This document shows, in pieces, positions 35,802-43,988 of a stretch of 64,000 nt of DNA. The position numbers and the translations under genes are program-made. Location of the stretch: positions 372,001 through 436,000 of the forward strand of contig NC_014098.1 in assembly GCF_000092905.1 (NCBI RefSeq), in the 5' to 3' direction. Under the pieces are notes generated by a model, which saw only the letters and a list, made by a program, of their open reading frames with translations, made no database searches and was not told where the DNA came from. The DNA is from Kyrpidia tusciae DSM 2912. Its GTDB lineage: Bacteria > Bacillota > Bacilli > Kyrpidiales > Kyrpidiaceae. Position 1 is the first letter of the stretch, and each line of letters begins with the position of its first letter.

Positions 35802-37237
35802 AGGGATCCGGAGGCGGTGACCGGGGAACCCGGGGCGTGAAGACGACAAGGGCGCGGGGCGGGCGATGGGGGCTGCACAGGATGGGTGGTCGAGGTGCGG
35901 TGTCGGAGATGGATCGGGAAATTCGGCGGGTGACGGAGTTGGGGCTGACCCTTCGGTGGGGGCAAGGGTGCTGGTGGCTGGAGTCGGAGGAGGCCTGGGA
36001 AAGCCTGTCGTCGGCGGTGTACGGCGGCGGACGCCAAAGCGGCATCCGCGCCGTGGCAAACGTAACGGTGGATCTCGGATACAAAGGACTTGATCCCGCG
36101 GGGGACATTGCCCGGAGGCTGAAGTCGGTCCGGGTGCCGACGCCCGCCGTGGGGATGATGACCGCGGTAGACGTCAGGGGGACCCAGTGGTCGGTGGTGA
36201 ATGGCCCCGGTGGCCGATGGTTGATCGCCCTCACGGCGGGGACGAGCAATGCTTTGTGCGCCGGGGAGAAGCCGGGATGGTTCGACGCCGGGCCCGGGAC
36301 GATCAATATGACGGCGGTGTTCGACGGGGCGCTGTCCGAGCAGGCGGCGGTGAACGCCGTCATCACGTTGACCGAGGTCAAAAGCCGGGTTTTGCAGGAG
36401 CGGGGGGTCCGGTGTGCGGAGTCCGGGCTCCCGGCGACGGGGACCAGTACCGATGCGGTGGCGGTGCTGTTTCGCAAGGGCGGACGATCCGCGGCGTACG
36501 CGGGCCCGGGGTCCGAGGCGGGCTGGTTGTTGGCCCGGGAGGCCCATCGTTTGCTCCACCGGGCGCTCCGGGACAGAGATGATCGCCGGGGGCGGCTGCC
36601 GTCTCTTACCTTCGTGATCGGCGGGGCGAGAAGCGGCAAGAGCGAGTGGGCGGAAGGCTTGGCCGATCGCTGGGCGAGGGAGCTTGGAGTGGAGGTTGTC
36701 TATGTCGCCACGGCCCGGAGGGAGGAGATGGAGGAGCGGGTGAGGCGCCACCAAAGGCGCCGTCCGCCGGGATGGAAGACGATCGAAGCGCAGGATGGAG
36801 AGGCGCCGGCGGGTCTGTGGGACGGACGCGACCCCGGGGGAGTGGTGCTCATCGACAGTTTGACCCAGTGGGTAACGGCATGGATGACCCGTAAGCTGGC
36901 CCGGCGATCCCCGTCTCTGGACGGGTCCCACCGCGAACCCGTTCCCGAATGGTCCTCCGAAGAGGAGCGGGATTTGAAGGAGATCATCGAGGCGCTGATC
37001 CGCCGGTGTCGGCAGAGCCCTTATCCGGTGGTGGTGGTGAGCGACGAGGTGGGGGAGGGGGTGGCCCCGGCCACGGCGGTGGGATGTCTGTTCCGGGATG
37101 CCCTGGGTCTGGCCAATCAAACCCTGGCCAAGGCCTCTGGGCGGGTGTACCGGATCACGGCGGGTCTACCGGTCGAGATTCGCTCCCAAGCGATAGACAG
37201 GTGTGTTGAAGCCGGTCTCGGAGGCGAAGCGCCGTGA
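35798..37237 (+). CDS. Fusion of adenosylcobinamide amidohydrolase CbiZ and adenosylcobinamide kinase/guanylyltransferase CobU
   Basis: A single 479-residue frame. Residues about 38-265 are CbiZ: SAVYGGGRQSGIRAVANVTV, LTAGTSNALCAGE, GTINMTAVFDGALSEQAAVNAVITLTEVK and GTSTDAVAVLF. Residues about 268-475 are CobU: Walker A FVIGGARSGKSEWAE, the GMP-site histidine in ERVRRHQRRRPPGW, LIDSLTQWVT, and VVVSDEVGEGVAP. CbiZ cuts the aminopropanol arm from salvaged cobinamide; CobU activates cobinamide phosphate with GTP. The start may be 35798 (GTGA overlap with cobQ) or ATG 35909 after GAGGTG. Confidence 0.88.
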   Translation: MKGSGGGDRGTRGVKTTRARGGRWGLHRMGGRGAVSEMDREIRRVTELGLTLRWGQGCWWLESEEAWESLSSAVYGGGRQSGIRAVANVTVDLGYKGLDPAGDIARRLKSVRVPTPAVGMMTAVDVRGTQWSVVNGPGGRWLIALTAGTSNALCAGEKPGWFDAGPGTINMTAVFDGALSEQAAVNAVITLTEVKSRVLQERGVRCAESGLPATGTSTDAVAVLFRKGGRSAAYAGPGSEAGWLLAREAHRLLHRALRDRDDRRGRLPSLTFVIGGARSGKSEWAEGLADRWARELGVEVVYVATARREEMEERVRRHQRRRPPGWKTIEAQDGEAPAGLWDGRDPGGVVLIDSLTQWVTAWMTRKLARRSPSLDGSHREPVPEWSSEEERDLKEIIEALIRRCRQSPYPVVVVSDEVGEGVAPATAVGCLFRDALGLANQTLAKASGRVYRITAGLPVEIRSQAIDRCVEAGLGGEAP

Positions 37238-38292
37238 TGGAGGCTTTGGCCGGCCTGATCCTCGATGCCCTGGTGGGAGAACCGCCCGGGGCGGTTCATC
37301 CGGTGGTGGGACTCGGGCGCTGCATCGAAGCCGGGGAGAGGGGGTTGCGCCGTCTGTTTCGGGTGCCTCCGCTTCGGGGAGAGAGCGGCGGTCCGGACGG
37401 CGTGGGCCCATCCGGCTCAGTTCCCGGTGCTGGGCGCGGAGGTGGGAGCACCTCCAAGGCTCCCTTTGGTCGTCGGGTCCGGGAACGATGGGCAGGTGGT
37501 ATTTTGGCCGTCGGGGTGGTGGGATTGACCTACGCGGTCACGGGCTTGACCGTATGGCTGGGAGGGCATTTTCATCCCGCCCTCGGGTTTGCGGTGTCCG
37601 CCCTGTGGGTCTGGGTGGCGGTGGCGCCTCGAAATCTCGCTCAAGCGGCAAAGCGGGTGTCCGGGTTCCTCCAGGCGGGGGACCTGGAGGGAGCCAGGAA
37701 GGCGGCCGGGATGATGGTGAGTCGAAGCACCGGCGGTCTTCCCGAAGGGGAGGTGATCCGGGCGGCTGTGGAAAGTGTGGCGGAAAATATCGTGGACGCC
37801 ATCATCGCCCCTTTATTCTACGCCGCCCTTGGCGGGGGGCCGGCGGCCATGGCCTACCGGGCGGCCAACACCCTCGATGCCATGATCGGGTACCGCAATG
37901 TCCGCTATCTGGATTTTGGCCGGGTGGCGGCCCGGCTGGATGATGTGCTGAACTGGATTCCGGCACGGATCACCGGCGCGTTGATGCTGGGGGCGGCCGG
38001 TATCCTCGGGCTTGATGTGCGAGGGGCATTCCGGGCCATTCGCAAGGACGCCCGGCGACATCCCAGCCCCAACGGGGGGATCCCCGAGGCGGCGGCGGCC
38101 GGCGCTTTGGGAGTGCGGCTCGGGGGCTGGAACCTGTATCACGGGCGGCGGTCCTTCCGTCCGTACCTGGGCCCCGGGGAACGCGCCTTAGAACCCCGGG
38201 ATATCTCCCGAGCGGTGCGGCTCATGGCGTGGACCACCGCGGAGATGGCGGTGTTGATTTTGGTGGCGGAGGGGATCGCCGGGTGGCGGTAG
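37237..38292 (+). CDS. cbiB: Adenosylcobinamide-phosphate synthase CbiB
   Basis: A 351-residue membrane protein; ATG 37237 overlaps the previous stop (TGATG). Signatures: LILDALVGEPPGAVHPVVGLGR at the start (residues 6-27), ESVAENIVDAIIAPLFYAALGGGPAAMAYRAANTLDAMIGYRN, and GGIPEAAAAGALGVRLGG. A glycine/serine-rich insert of about 30 residues (near 45-80) sits between the first block and the second hydrophobic segment. It attaches aminopropanol phosphate to cobyric acid. Confidence 0.94.
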   Translation: MEALAGLILDALVGEPPGAVHPVVGLGRCIEAGERGLRRLFRVPPLRGESGGPDGVGPSGSVPGAGRGGGSTSKAPFGRRVRERWAGGILAVGVVGLTYAVTGLTVWLGGHFHPALGFAVSALWVWVAVAPRNLAQAAKRVSGFLQAGDLEGARKAAGMMVSRSTGGLPEGEVIRAAVESVAENIVDAIIAPLFYAALGGGPAAMAYRAANTLDAMIGYRNVRYLDFGRVAARLDDVLNWIPARITGALMLGAAGILGLDVRGAFRAIRKDARRHPSPNGGIPEAAAAGALGVRLGGWNLYHGRRSFRPYLGPGERALEPRDISRAVRLMAWTTAEMAVLILVAEGIAGWR

Positions 38293-39077
38293 CCGGGATT
38301 GGACGATGGGCGGTCCGGGAAGCGGCTGCCCTGACCACCGCCGCGCGATTTCTCAGCCGAATTCCGGTGCCCCTTTTCGGGGAAATGGACGAACAAGGGC
38401 AGAGGCGCAGCCTGCGCTGGTACGCCTTTGTCGGGGTCATCCTCGGAGCCCTGATGTGGCTGATGGCGCAGTTGTTGTTCCTTCTGCGGGTGCCGGCGCC
38501 CGGGGCGGCGGCCCTGGTGATGGCGGCAGATCTGTGGCTCACCGGGGGGCTTCACCTGGACGGGTGGATGGATACGGCGGACGGGCTGGGCAGTCGCCGG
38601 GAACGGGAGCGGGCCCTGGAAATTATGCGGGACAGCCGGGTGGGCGCCTTTGGCGTGATGGCCGCCATCGGGGTGCTCCTGGCGGAATGGGCATTCTTGG
38701 ATATGTGGATCGCCGAAGGGGCGCCCTTTGAGGTGACGGCGGCCGCCTGGGGCATCGCTCGCTGGACCATGGTCTGGGCGGTGGCGGCGTTTCCCTACGC
38801 CCGGGCGGAAGGAATGGGGGCCGCCCTTCGGGGGGCGGGACCTCGGGATGTGGCCGCGGCGGGTGTGGCGCTTCTCATCCCCGGATTCCCGGCGGTGGTC
38901 TCCGGCCAGTGGTCGGTGCTTGTCGGTGCAGGTCTCGCCTTTTTTGGCGTTCAGTTTTGGGCCCGTCGGGTGGCCCGGCGGTTGGGGGGCTTGACCGGGG
39001 ACGTCTACGGAGCCTTGTGCGTGTTCACCCAGGTGTGCGCCCTGGTGGCGATGGAGGTGTTGGGTCGGTGGATGTGA
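38283..39077 (+). CDS. cobS: Adenosylcobinamide-GDP ribazoletransferase CobS
   Basis: A 264-residue membrane protein; GTG 38283 follows GGAGGGGATCGCC. Signatures: AARFLSRIPVPLFG near the N-terminus and the catalytic metal-binding pattern LTGGLHLDGWMDTADGLGSRR. It joins alpha-ribazole (phosphate) to GDP-cobinamide, the last step of nucleotide loop assembly. Overlaps cbiB by 10 bases and cobD by 1. Confidence 0.94.
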   Translation: MAVAGIGRWAVREAAALTTAARFLSRIPVPLFGEMDEQGQRRSLRWYAFVGVILGALMWLMAQLLFLLRVPAPGAAALVMAADLWLTGGLHLDGWMDTADGLGSRRERERALEIMRDSRVGAFGVMAAIGVLLAEWAFLDMWIAEGAPFEVTAAAWGIARWTMVWAVAAFPYARAEGMGAALRGAGPRDVAAAGVALLIPGFPAVVSGQWSVLVGAGLAFFGVQFWARRVARRLGGLTGDVYGALCVFTQVCALVAMEVLGRWM

Positions 39078-40171
39078 TGCGCCCGTTCATGGATCACGGC
39101 GGCAATGTCCGGGAGTACCGGGAGCGCTGGGGCGGAGATCCGGGGGATCTCGCTGATTTTAGCGCCAACATCAATCCCCTGGGGCCACCGGAGTCGGTGA
39201 AATCGGCCATGAGGGCGGCCCTGCAGGAGGCCCACCGTTACCCGGACCCCCGCCAGGAGGGATTTCGCCGGCAGGTGGCCGAGCGGTGGGGAATGACCTC
39301 GGACGCGGTCATTGTGGGCAATGGAGCGGCGGAACTGATCTTTCTCGCAATGTTTGCCTGGCGGCCCCGGCGGATTCTTGCCTTGGCCCCATCTTTTTCG
39401 GAGTACGAGGACGCCGCCCGGGCGGTGGGGGCCGAGATTGAGCGGATCCTCCTCCATCCGGAGCGGGGGTTTGTTCCGGACGCGGGGGCGGTGGTCGACG
39501 CTCTCGGGACCGGGGTGGACCTGCTGGTTCTCGCCAATCCCAATAATCCCACGGGTGTTCTTTGGGATTCGGCAGCCCTGGAAAGGGTGCTGGATGAGGC
39601 GGAGGAGGCCGGGGTGCGGGTGCTTTTGGATGAAGCCTTTCTCGATTTTTGCTCCGATGAGCAAATTCGGAGTCAGATCCCCCGGGCCGGCCGGCGGCCG
39701 GGGCTTTTCGTCCTTCGCTCGATGACCAAATTCTACAGTATCCCCGGAGTGCGTTTGGGCTACGGGGTGGCGTCTCCCGAGGAGATCCGGAGGATGGAGG
39801 GGTTGCGGCCCCCGTGGTCGGTGAACGGCGTGGCCCTGGCGGCGGGGGCGGCGGCTTTGGAAGATGAGGACTTCCCGGCGCGCAGCCGGCGTTGGATCAT
39901 CCAGCAGCGCCGGCGGATGGCGGAGACCTTTGGGAAACTCGGGTTTTCCGTCACCGACGCCAGGGCGAATTTTTTGCTCGCTTGGCGGGAGGATTTTGAC
40001 ATCGGCCGGGAGTGGCCCCGCCTGGCCCGCCGGGGGGTGTTCGTTCGGGACTGCCGAACGTTTCCCGGGCTGGACCGGCGGTATCTTCGGGTGGCGGTGC
40101 GGCCAAAGCGGGACCAGGAGCGCCTGTTCGCCGGCATTCGCGAAGGGCTGGAAGACGTCCGCGTCACCTGA
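39077..40171 (+). CDS. cobD: Threonine-phosphate decarboxylase CobD
   Basis: A 364-residue class I PLP enzyme. The N-terminus HGGNVREYRERWGGDPGDLADFSANINPLGPP distinguishes CobD from histidinol-phosphate aminotransferase. The PLP lysine is in RSMTKFYSIPGVRLGYG, and LANPNNPTG is the PLP-binding asparagine loop. It makes aminopropanol phosphate for CbiB. ATG 39077 overlaps the cobS stop; a GTG at 39068 is also possible. Last gene of the cobalamin operon. Confidence 0.92.
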   Translation: MRPFMDHGGNVREYRERWGGDPGDLADFSANINPLGPPESVKSAMRAALQEAHRYPDPRQEGFRRQVAERWGMTSDAVIVGNGAAELIFLAMFAWRPRRILALAPSFSEYEDAARAVGAEIERILLHPERGFVPDAGAVVDALGTGVDLLVLANPNNPTGVLWDSAALERVLDEAEEAGVRVLLDEAFLDFCSDEQIRSQIPRAGRRPGLFVLRSMTKFYSIPGVRLGYGVASPEEIRRMEGLRPPWSVNGVALAAGAAALEDEDFPARSRRWIIQQRRRMAETFGKLGFSVTDARANFLLAWREDFDIGREWPRLARRGVFVRDCRTFPGLDRRYLRVAVRPKRDQERLFAGIREGLEDVRVT

Positions 40172-40193
40172 CTCGGGGGCAGGTGCGGCTGCG

Positions 40194-40385
40194 TTAAATT
40201 CTGACGTTTCGAACAACATTCCACCCCACCGCGAGGATGAGGACCTGAAGCGCGGCCAGATAACCGTACGACCACAGAACCGGGATGCCCTCGGCAAAGG
40301 CAGGAATGACGGCATTATGCCTCACCATCAGGTACCTTGGGTGTGAAAATATCCCCAGCCGCTGTAAGGAGCAATTTTAAGGTGG
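40194..40385 (-). pseudogene. Remnant of a membrane permease C-terminus
   Basis: Reading the minus strand from about 40385 gives RLGIFSHPRYLMVRHNAVIPAF followed by LWSYGYLAALQVLILAVGWNVVRN and a TAA stop at 40194-40196. The final hydrophobic helix and the short polar tail resemble the last segment of ABC-2 type permeases. No start codon or upstream domain survives. Family assignment is tentative. Confidence 0.35.
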
Positions 40386-40628
40386 TAGTAGTACCCCGGA
40401 ACGGCAGTATATGAGTTAAGAAAACTCGTGGACCGGCTTACGTTTCTGACGATATCACCCCCCTTCCCGGAACAGTCAATGGTTCTAAAGGCCTATGAAA
40501 ATCCTTTGCAATATCTGGGCCTTTAGCCCTGCCGTTTGTCGAAACATAGGTCGAGTGATCCCCTGCTTGTTGCGCGGGTTAAAAGACACGCCTTGACAAT
40601 GGGATCTACCGGGCTCTTGGGCGGCTCC
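40386..40628. other. Intergenic stretch without recognised gene
   Basis: No convincing coding frame. The only structure is an inverted repeat AAAGGCC (40487-40493) / GGCCTTT (40518-40524), without a T run, of unknown meaning. Confidence 0.4.
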
Positions 40629-40658
40629 TTGGCGCCGCCCGCCGGCTTTTGCTATGAT
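40629..40658 (+). promoter_or_regulatory. Candidate promoter of the isochorismatase-like gene
   Basis: TTGGCG (40629-40634), 18-base spacer, TATGAT (40653-40658). Transcription would begin near 40665, favouring the GTG start at 40692 over the ATG at 40668. Confidence 0.5.
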
Positions 40659-40691
40659 AAAACCACAATGTCTACGGAGGGGGCGAAGGCG

Positions 40692-41246
40692 GTGCGAGAA
40701 GCTCTGCTTTTGATCGACTTATCGAAAGATTTTATCGATATGGATGGGGCTTTGACGTGTGGAGCGGCGGGACAGGAGATCATCCCCTACGTTCGGAGGT
40801 TAATCGAAAAGTTCCGCCGGGAGGGCCGACCGATCCTCGACATTCGGGACGATCATATGGAGTCGGACTACGAGATTCGGGCCGGACTTTTTCCGCCCCA
40901 TTGTTTGACCGGCACCCCGGGTCGGGAGCTGGAAGACCGGCTGGCCGCGGCGGTGGAGGGCTACGAGGGGTATGTGACCTGGCCGAAGAAAACGTATGAC
41001 GCCACCTACGAGACGCCGCTGCTGGACTACTTAGATCGAGAAGGGATCACCCGATTGCACGTGGCCGGGGTTTGCACAGACATCTGCGTGGTCAGCACAG
41101 GCCTCGGCTTGTACAAACACCGGGTGACGAAACGGGGAGATCTGGAGATTGCCGTTCACCGCCAAGGGGTGGCGTCTTTCAATGCCCAGGCTCACGAGAT
41201 GGCGCTGAATCACATGGAGCACGTGCTGAAGTGCGAGATCGTCTAG
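40692..41246 (+). CDS. Isochorismatase-family cysteine hydrolase (nicotinamidase-like)
   Basis: A 184-residue protein. GTG 40692 is chosen because ACGGAGGGGGCG lies 6-8 bases upstream; the ATG at 40668 has no SD. The catalytic triad is visible: D9 in LLLIDLSKDF, K in VTWPKKTYDA, and C in VAGVCTDICVVSTGL. The double aspartate in DIRDDHMESDYE may bind metal, as in nicotinamidases. Nicotinamidase is a reasonable guess, but this family covers many amidases. Confidence 0.82.
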   Translation: MREALLLIDLSKDFIDMDGALTCGAAGQEIIPYVRRLIEKFRREGRPILDIRDDHMESDYEIRAGLFPPHCLTGTPGRELEDRLAAAVEGYEGYVTWPKKTYDATYETPLLDYLDREGITRLHVAGVCTDICVVSTGLGLYKHRVTKRGDLEIAVHRQGVASFNAQAHEMALNHMEHVLKCEIV

Positions 41247-41280
41247 TTTCGGTTCGATGGTGGCGATCCGGGACACGGGG

Positions 41281-42126
41281 CTAGACAGGGAGAGCCGCGA
41301 TGCCGAGGAGGCCGACGAAGGCGTGTCGCCAGACCCACAGGGTGACGAGGCCAGCGGCCGCCACCGAGAGGATTTCGCGCCGGGACCAGGGTTGGATGTA
41401 CAGCGGGGTGGGGGCGGCACCCCGGCGGTAACCCCGGGCGGTAAGAGCCAGGGAGATGTCGTCGGCGCTTCGGAGGATCGCCACCAGCCAAGGGACGATC
41501 ATCTCCGCGAGGTAGCGCCACCTGACCCGGGCTGGCCCGGTGTCCACCTCCAGACCCCGGGCCAGAAAGGACATTTTGACCCGGCGGAACGATTGGTGCA
41601 CCTGGGGGATTAGGCGCAGGGCCAGTCCAGCGAAAAAGATCAAATCCCGCAAACCGGACGCCGCCGCCCGTCCGGGGCGGCCCAATTTTTCCATGGGATG
41701 GAGAGAGGACGCCAGTCCGTCGGCCAAAGCGGCGGGCGAGGTGGTCCACACCAGAAGAGAGGCCAGGAGGATCAAAGCGGGAATCCGGGTCAAGGTGTCC
41801 AGGGCGAGAACCAGGCCCGTCCGGGTGAGAGTGACTGGGCCGGCCTCGATCCAGCGGGGTCCCGGGGCGGTGAGATTCATGACCGCGCTGAAGGCGATTA
41901 GAAAAAGGATTGGGCGTAAAGTTCTGAGGGCAGATCGCAGGGGCACCCGGGCGATGCCCATGCCCAGGACGGCCAACGCACCAAATCCCAACACCTCCCA
42001 CGGCCACTGCGCCTTCATGAGGTCGATGGTGAGGAGGAGAGCGATCAACAGTTTGCTGCGAGGGTCAAGCCGGTGGAGGAAAGTTTGCCTCGGCAGGTAC
42101 TGTCCGAGTAAGAGTTCGGTTTTCAT
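41281..42126 (-). CDS. ecfT: ECF transporter transmembrane component EcfT
   Basis: A 281-residue protein with about five hydrophobic helices. It carries the LDPRSKLL block near the N-terminus (residues 20-27) and the two coupling-helix motifs SFLARGLE and LTARGYRRG that contact the ATPases. It follows the fused ecfA1A2 gene on the same strand (about 40 bases between) and pairs with bioY across the divergent promoter, so biotin is the likely substrate. Cobalt (CbiQ) is an alternative, but no cbiM/cbiN is present. Confidence 0.85.
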   Translation of the reverse strand: MKTELLLGQYLPRQTFLHRLDPRSKLLIALLLTIDLMKAQWPWEVLGFGALAVLGMGIARVPLRSALRTLRPILFLIAFSAVMNLTAPGPRWIEAGPVTLTRTGLVLALDTLTRIPALILLASLLVWTTSPAALADGLASSLHPMEKLGRPGRAAASGLRDLIFFAGLALRLIPQVHQSFRRVKMSFLARGLEVDTGPARVRWRYLAEMIVPWLVAILRSADDISLALTARGYRRGAAPTPLYIQPWSRREILSVAAAGLVTLWVWRHAFVGLLGIAALPV

Positions 42127-42165
42127 GGATTTCTCCTCCTCTCCCTCGAAGCCTTGACGGCCATC

Positions 42166-43812
42166 TCAAACCCGGGAAGACCACCGGGCGGCGACGCGCA
42201 ATTTGGCCGCTGCGACGGGGTGGTCCCCTCCGGACCAGGTAGCCCGGGCGACGGCGGACAAGGAACCTGCGGCGGTCAGTCGCCCACCCTTCAGCAGCCA
42301 CCACCGGTCGGCCACATCCAGGAGCTCTTCGATGTGGTGGCTGGCCACCACGAGAGCCCCTCCGGTTCGTTTTGCCCAATTTTTAAGAAGCCCAGCCAGG
42401 GCCGTTCGGCCGGCAGGATCAATCCCGGCGAAGGGCTCGTCGAGCAGCAGGATGCGCGGGTTGAGGGCCAGGATGCCCCCCAGGGCCACCCTGCGCTGTT
42501 CGCCAAAGCTGAGGGTAAAAGGCGAGCGCTCCAGCAGGTGGGTAAGGCCGAGATCGGACGCCGTCGTCCGAACCCTTTTGTCGACTTCTTCGGCCCGAAG
42601 GCCCCGGCGCCGCAGGGCGTAGGCCATGTCTTCGTACACCGTCGGCGCAAAAAGTTGTTGCTCGGGAAACTGCAAAGCCATGGCCGCGTTTTGCCTGAGC
42701 TGTGTCAGGGCCCGGCGGGCCCGGTAGGGGTCGCCTTCCCTCATGTGAAAACTGCCGGAGTTCGGCGGCAGGAGCCCGCCGAGGAGGGCGAGGAGCGTCG
42801 TTTTGCCTGCCCCGCTGGGTCCGAGGAGGGCGGTGATGCCCGGGTAGAGTTCACACCGTTCCAATTGCAGCCGGCCCTCCACGACCACATCGGTCAGGGT
42901 GGCGACGGGTTCAGCATCTTGTGGCCGCGGATCCGGCCCAGGTTTCCCGGAATTCACACCCTGCAGGACCCCGGCGAGAAAAATCCAGGACACCGGGCCG
43001 GCCGCCGCACCGGGGTGGACTCCCGGGTCTGCGCCCGCGGGTTTAGGTCGGCGGGAGTCTTTTTCTGCCCGAGGGGGGACTGTCATGTGCTCGATCACTT
43101 TCCATTTCCACGGTTTTGGGAACCCCCCTTCGGCGATCCGTTCCCACGCCTCCTGAGCTTCTTCGGGCGTTCCCAGCGGAATCACCCGGCCTCCGTCCAC
43201 CAGCCACACCCGGTCCGCCCGCTCCATTTCTTCCAATGAATGGGTCGAGTGGACAATTCCGGCCCCCCGGTCCCGAAGGGTGGCGAGGAGATCCAGGACT
43301 CGTTCTTGATGATCGGGATCCAGCATCGACGTGGGTTCATCGGCCAGAATCCATCCCGGCTTCGTCGCCCATGCCCCCGCCAGGGCCAATCTTTGGAGTT
43401 GACCGCCGGAAAGAAGATGAATGGGCCGTTCGGCGAGATCCACCAGGTTGAATGCCTCCAGGGCATCAGCAGTCCGACGCCGAATCGCGTCCGGGGCGAG
43501 GCGTTGCAACTGCAGGCCCCAAGCGATATCCTCTGCGGGGGTACTGCCCACGATCTGATGAGTTCCCCGGCCCAACACCAAGCGGGCGGCGGGGTTGACT
43601 TGTTCCAACGGCTGTCCGTCCACCGTGAGGCTGCCCGGGGCCACGGGCAAAAGGCCGGCCAAGGCCAGCAGCAAGGTGGACTTCCCCGATCCATTGCGGC
43701 CGATCACGCAGGTCCATGTCCCCCGGGGCGCTTGAAAATCCACATTTTCCAGGACGGGGGCCTGGTTGTCCCCGTCGTCCCATCTTATGATCTTGCAGTT
43801 CAGTGCCAGCAT
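42166..43812 (-). CDS. Fused ECF transporter ATPase EcfA1-EcfA2
   Basis: A 548-residue protein with two ABC ATPase domains. Domain 1: Walker A GRNGSGKS, signature LLSGGQLQR, Walker B ILADEPTSMLD. Domain 2: Walker A GPSGAGKT, the Q-loop FPEQQLFAPTVYEDMAYA, signature LSFGEQRR (F for G), Walker B ILLLDEPFAGID. About 80 residues of P/G-rich linker separate them. ECF modules normally use two separate ATPases; here one chain supplies both. The variant signature in domain 2 is common in EcfA. Confidence 0.88.
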   Translation of the reverse strand: MLALNCKIIRWDDGDNQAPVLENVDFQAPRGTWTCVIGRNGSGKSTLLLALAGLLPVAPGSLTVDGQPLEQVNPAARLVLGRGTHQIVGSTPAEDIAWGLQLQRLAPDAIRRRTADALEAFNLVDLAERPIHLLSGGQLQRLALAGAWATKPGWILADEPTSMLDPDHQERVLDLLATLRDRGAGIVHSTHSLEEMERADRVWLVDGGRVIPLGTPEEAQEAWERIAEGGFPKPWKWKVIEHMTVPPRAEKDSRRPKPAGADPGVHPGAAAGPVSWIFLAGVLQGVNSGKPGPDPRPQDAEPVATLTDVVVEGRLQLERCELYPGITALLGPSGAGKTTLLALLGGLLPPNSGSFHMREGDPYRARRALTQLRQNAAMALQFPEQQLFAPTVYEDMAYALRRRGLRAEEVDKRVRTTASDLGLTHLLERSPFTLSFGEQRRVALGGILALNPRILLLDEPFAGIDPAGRTALAGLLKNWAKRTGGALVVASHHIEELLDVADRWWLLKGGRLTAAGSLSAVARATWSGGDHPVAAAKLRVAARWSSRV

Positions 43813-43934
43813 CGTGTCAAGACCCTCTCGTCAAATTCCCCGGCGATGACCCGGAACCCCTTACGGAATCCCGGGTCGACGAGCACTCGTGTCCACGAGC
43901 ATTGTAGTGAATGGGCGGATCTTCGGCAACCCGT

Positions 43935-43963
43935 TTGTCTGCGGGGGCCCACCATGGTAAAGT
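43935..43963 (+). promoter_or_regulatory. Candidate bioY promoter
   Basis: TTGTCT (43935-43940), 17-base spacer, TAAAGT (43958-43963), 25 bases before the GTG start. No clear BirA operator was recognised. Confidence 0.4.
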
Positions 43964-43988
43964 AGATCGGCGAAGGGGGGAGATCGAT

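Noticed and set aside
34395-36059. 554-residue minus-strand frame opposite cobQ
   Set aside because: Antisense shadow; cobQ on the plus strand has all amidotransferase motifs.
34852-37120. Large minus-strand frames opposite the cbiZ-cobU fusion
   Set aside because: Low-complexity P/R/S-rich translations without SD or family resemblance; the plus-strand fusion explains the region.
35798-37237. CbiZ-CobU fusion as a sequencing frameshift artefact
   Set aside because: Both domains are in one frame with a short natural linker and no compensating out-of-frame start; an artefact joining two genes is possible but not indicated.
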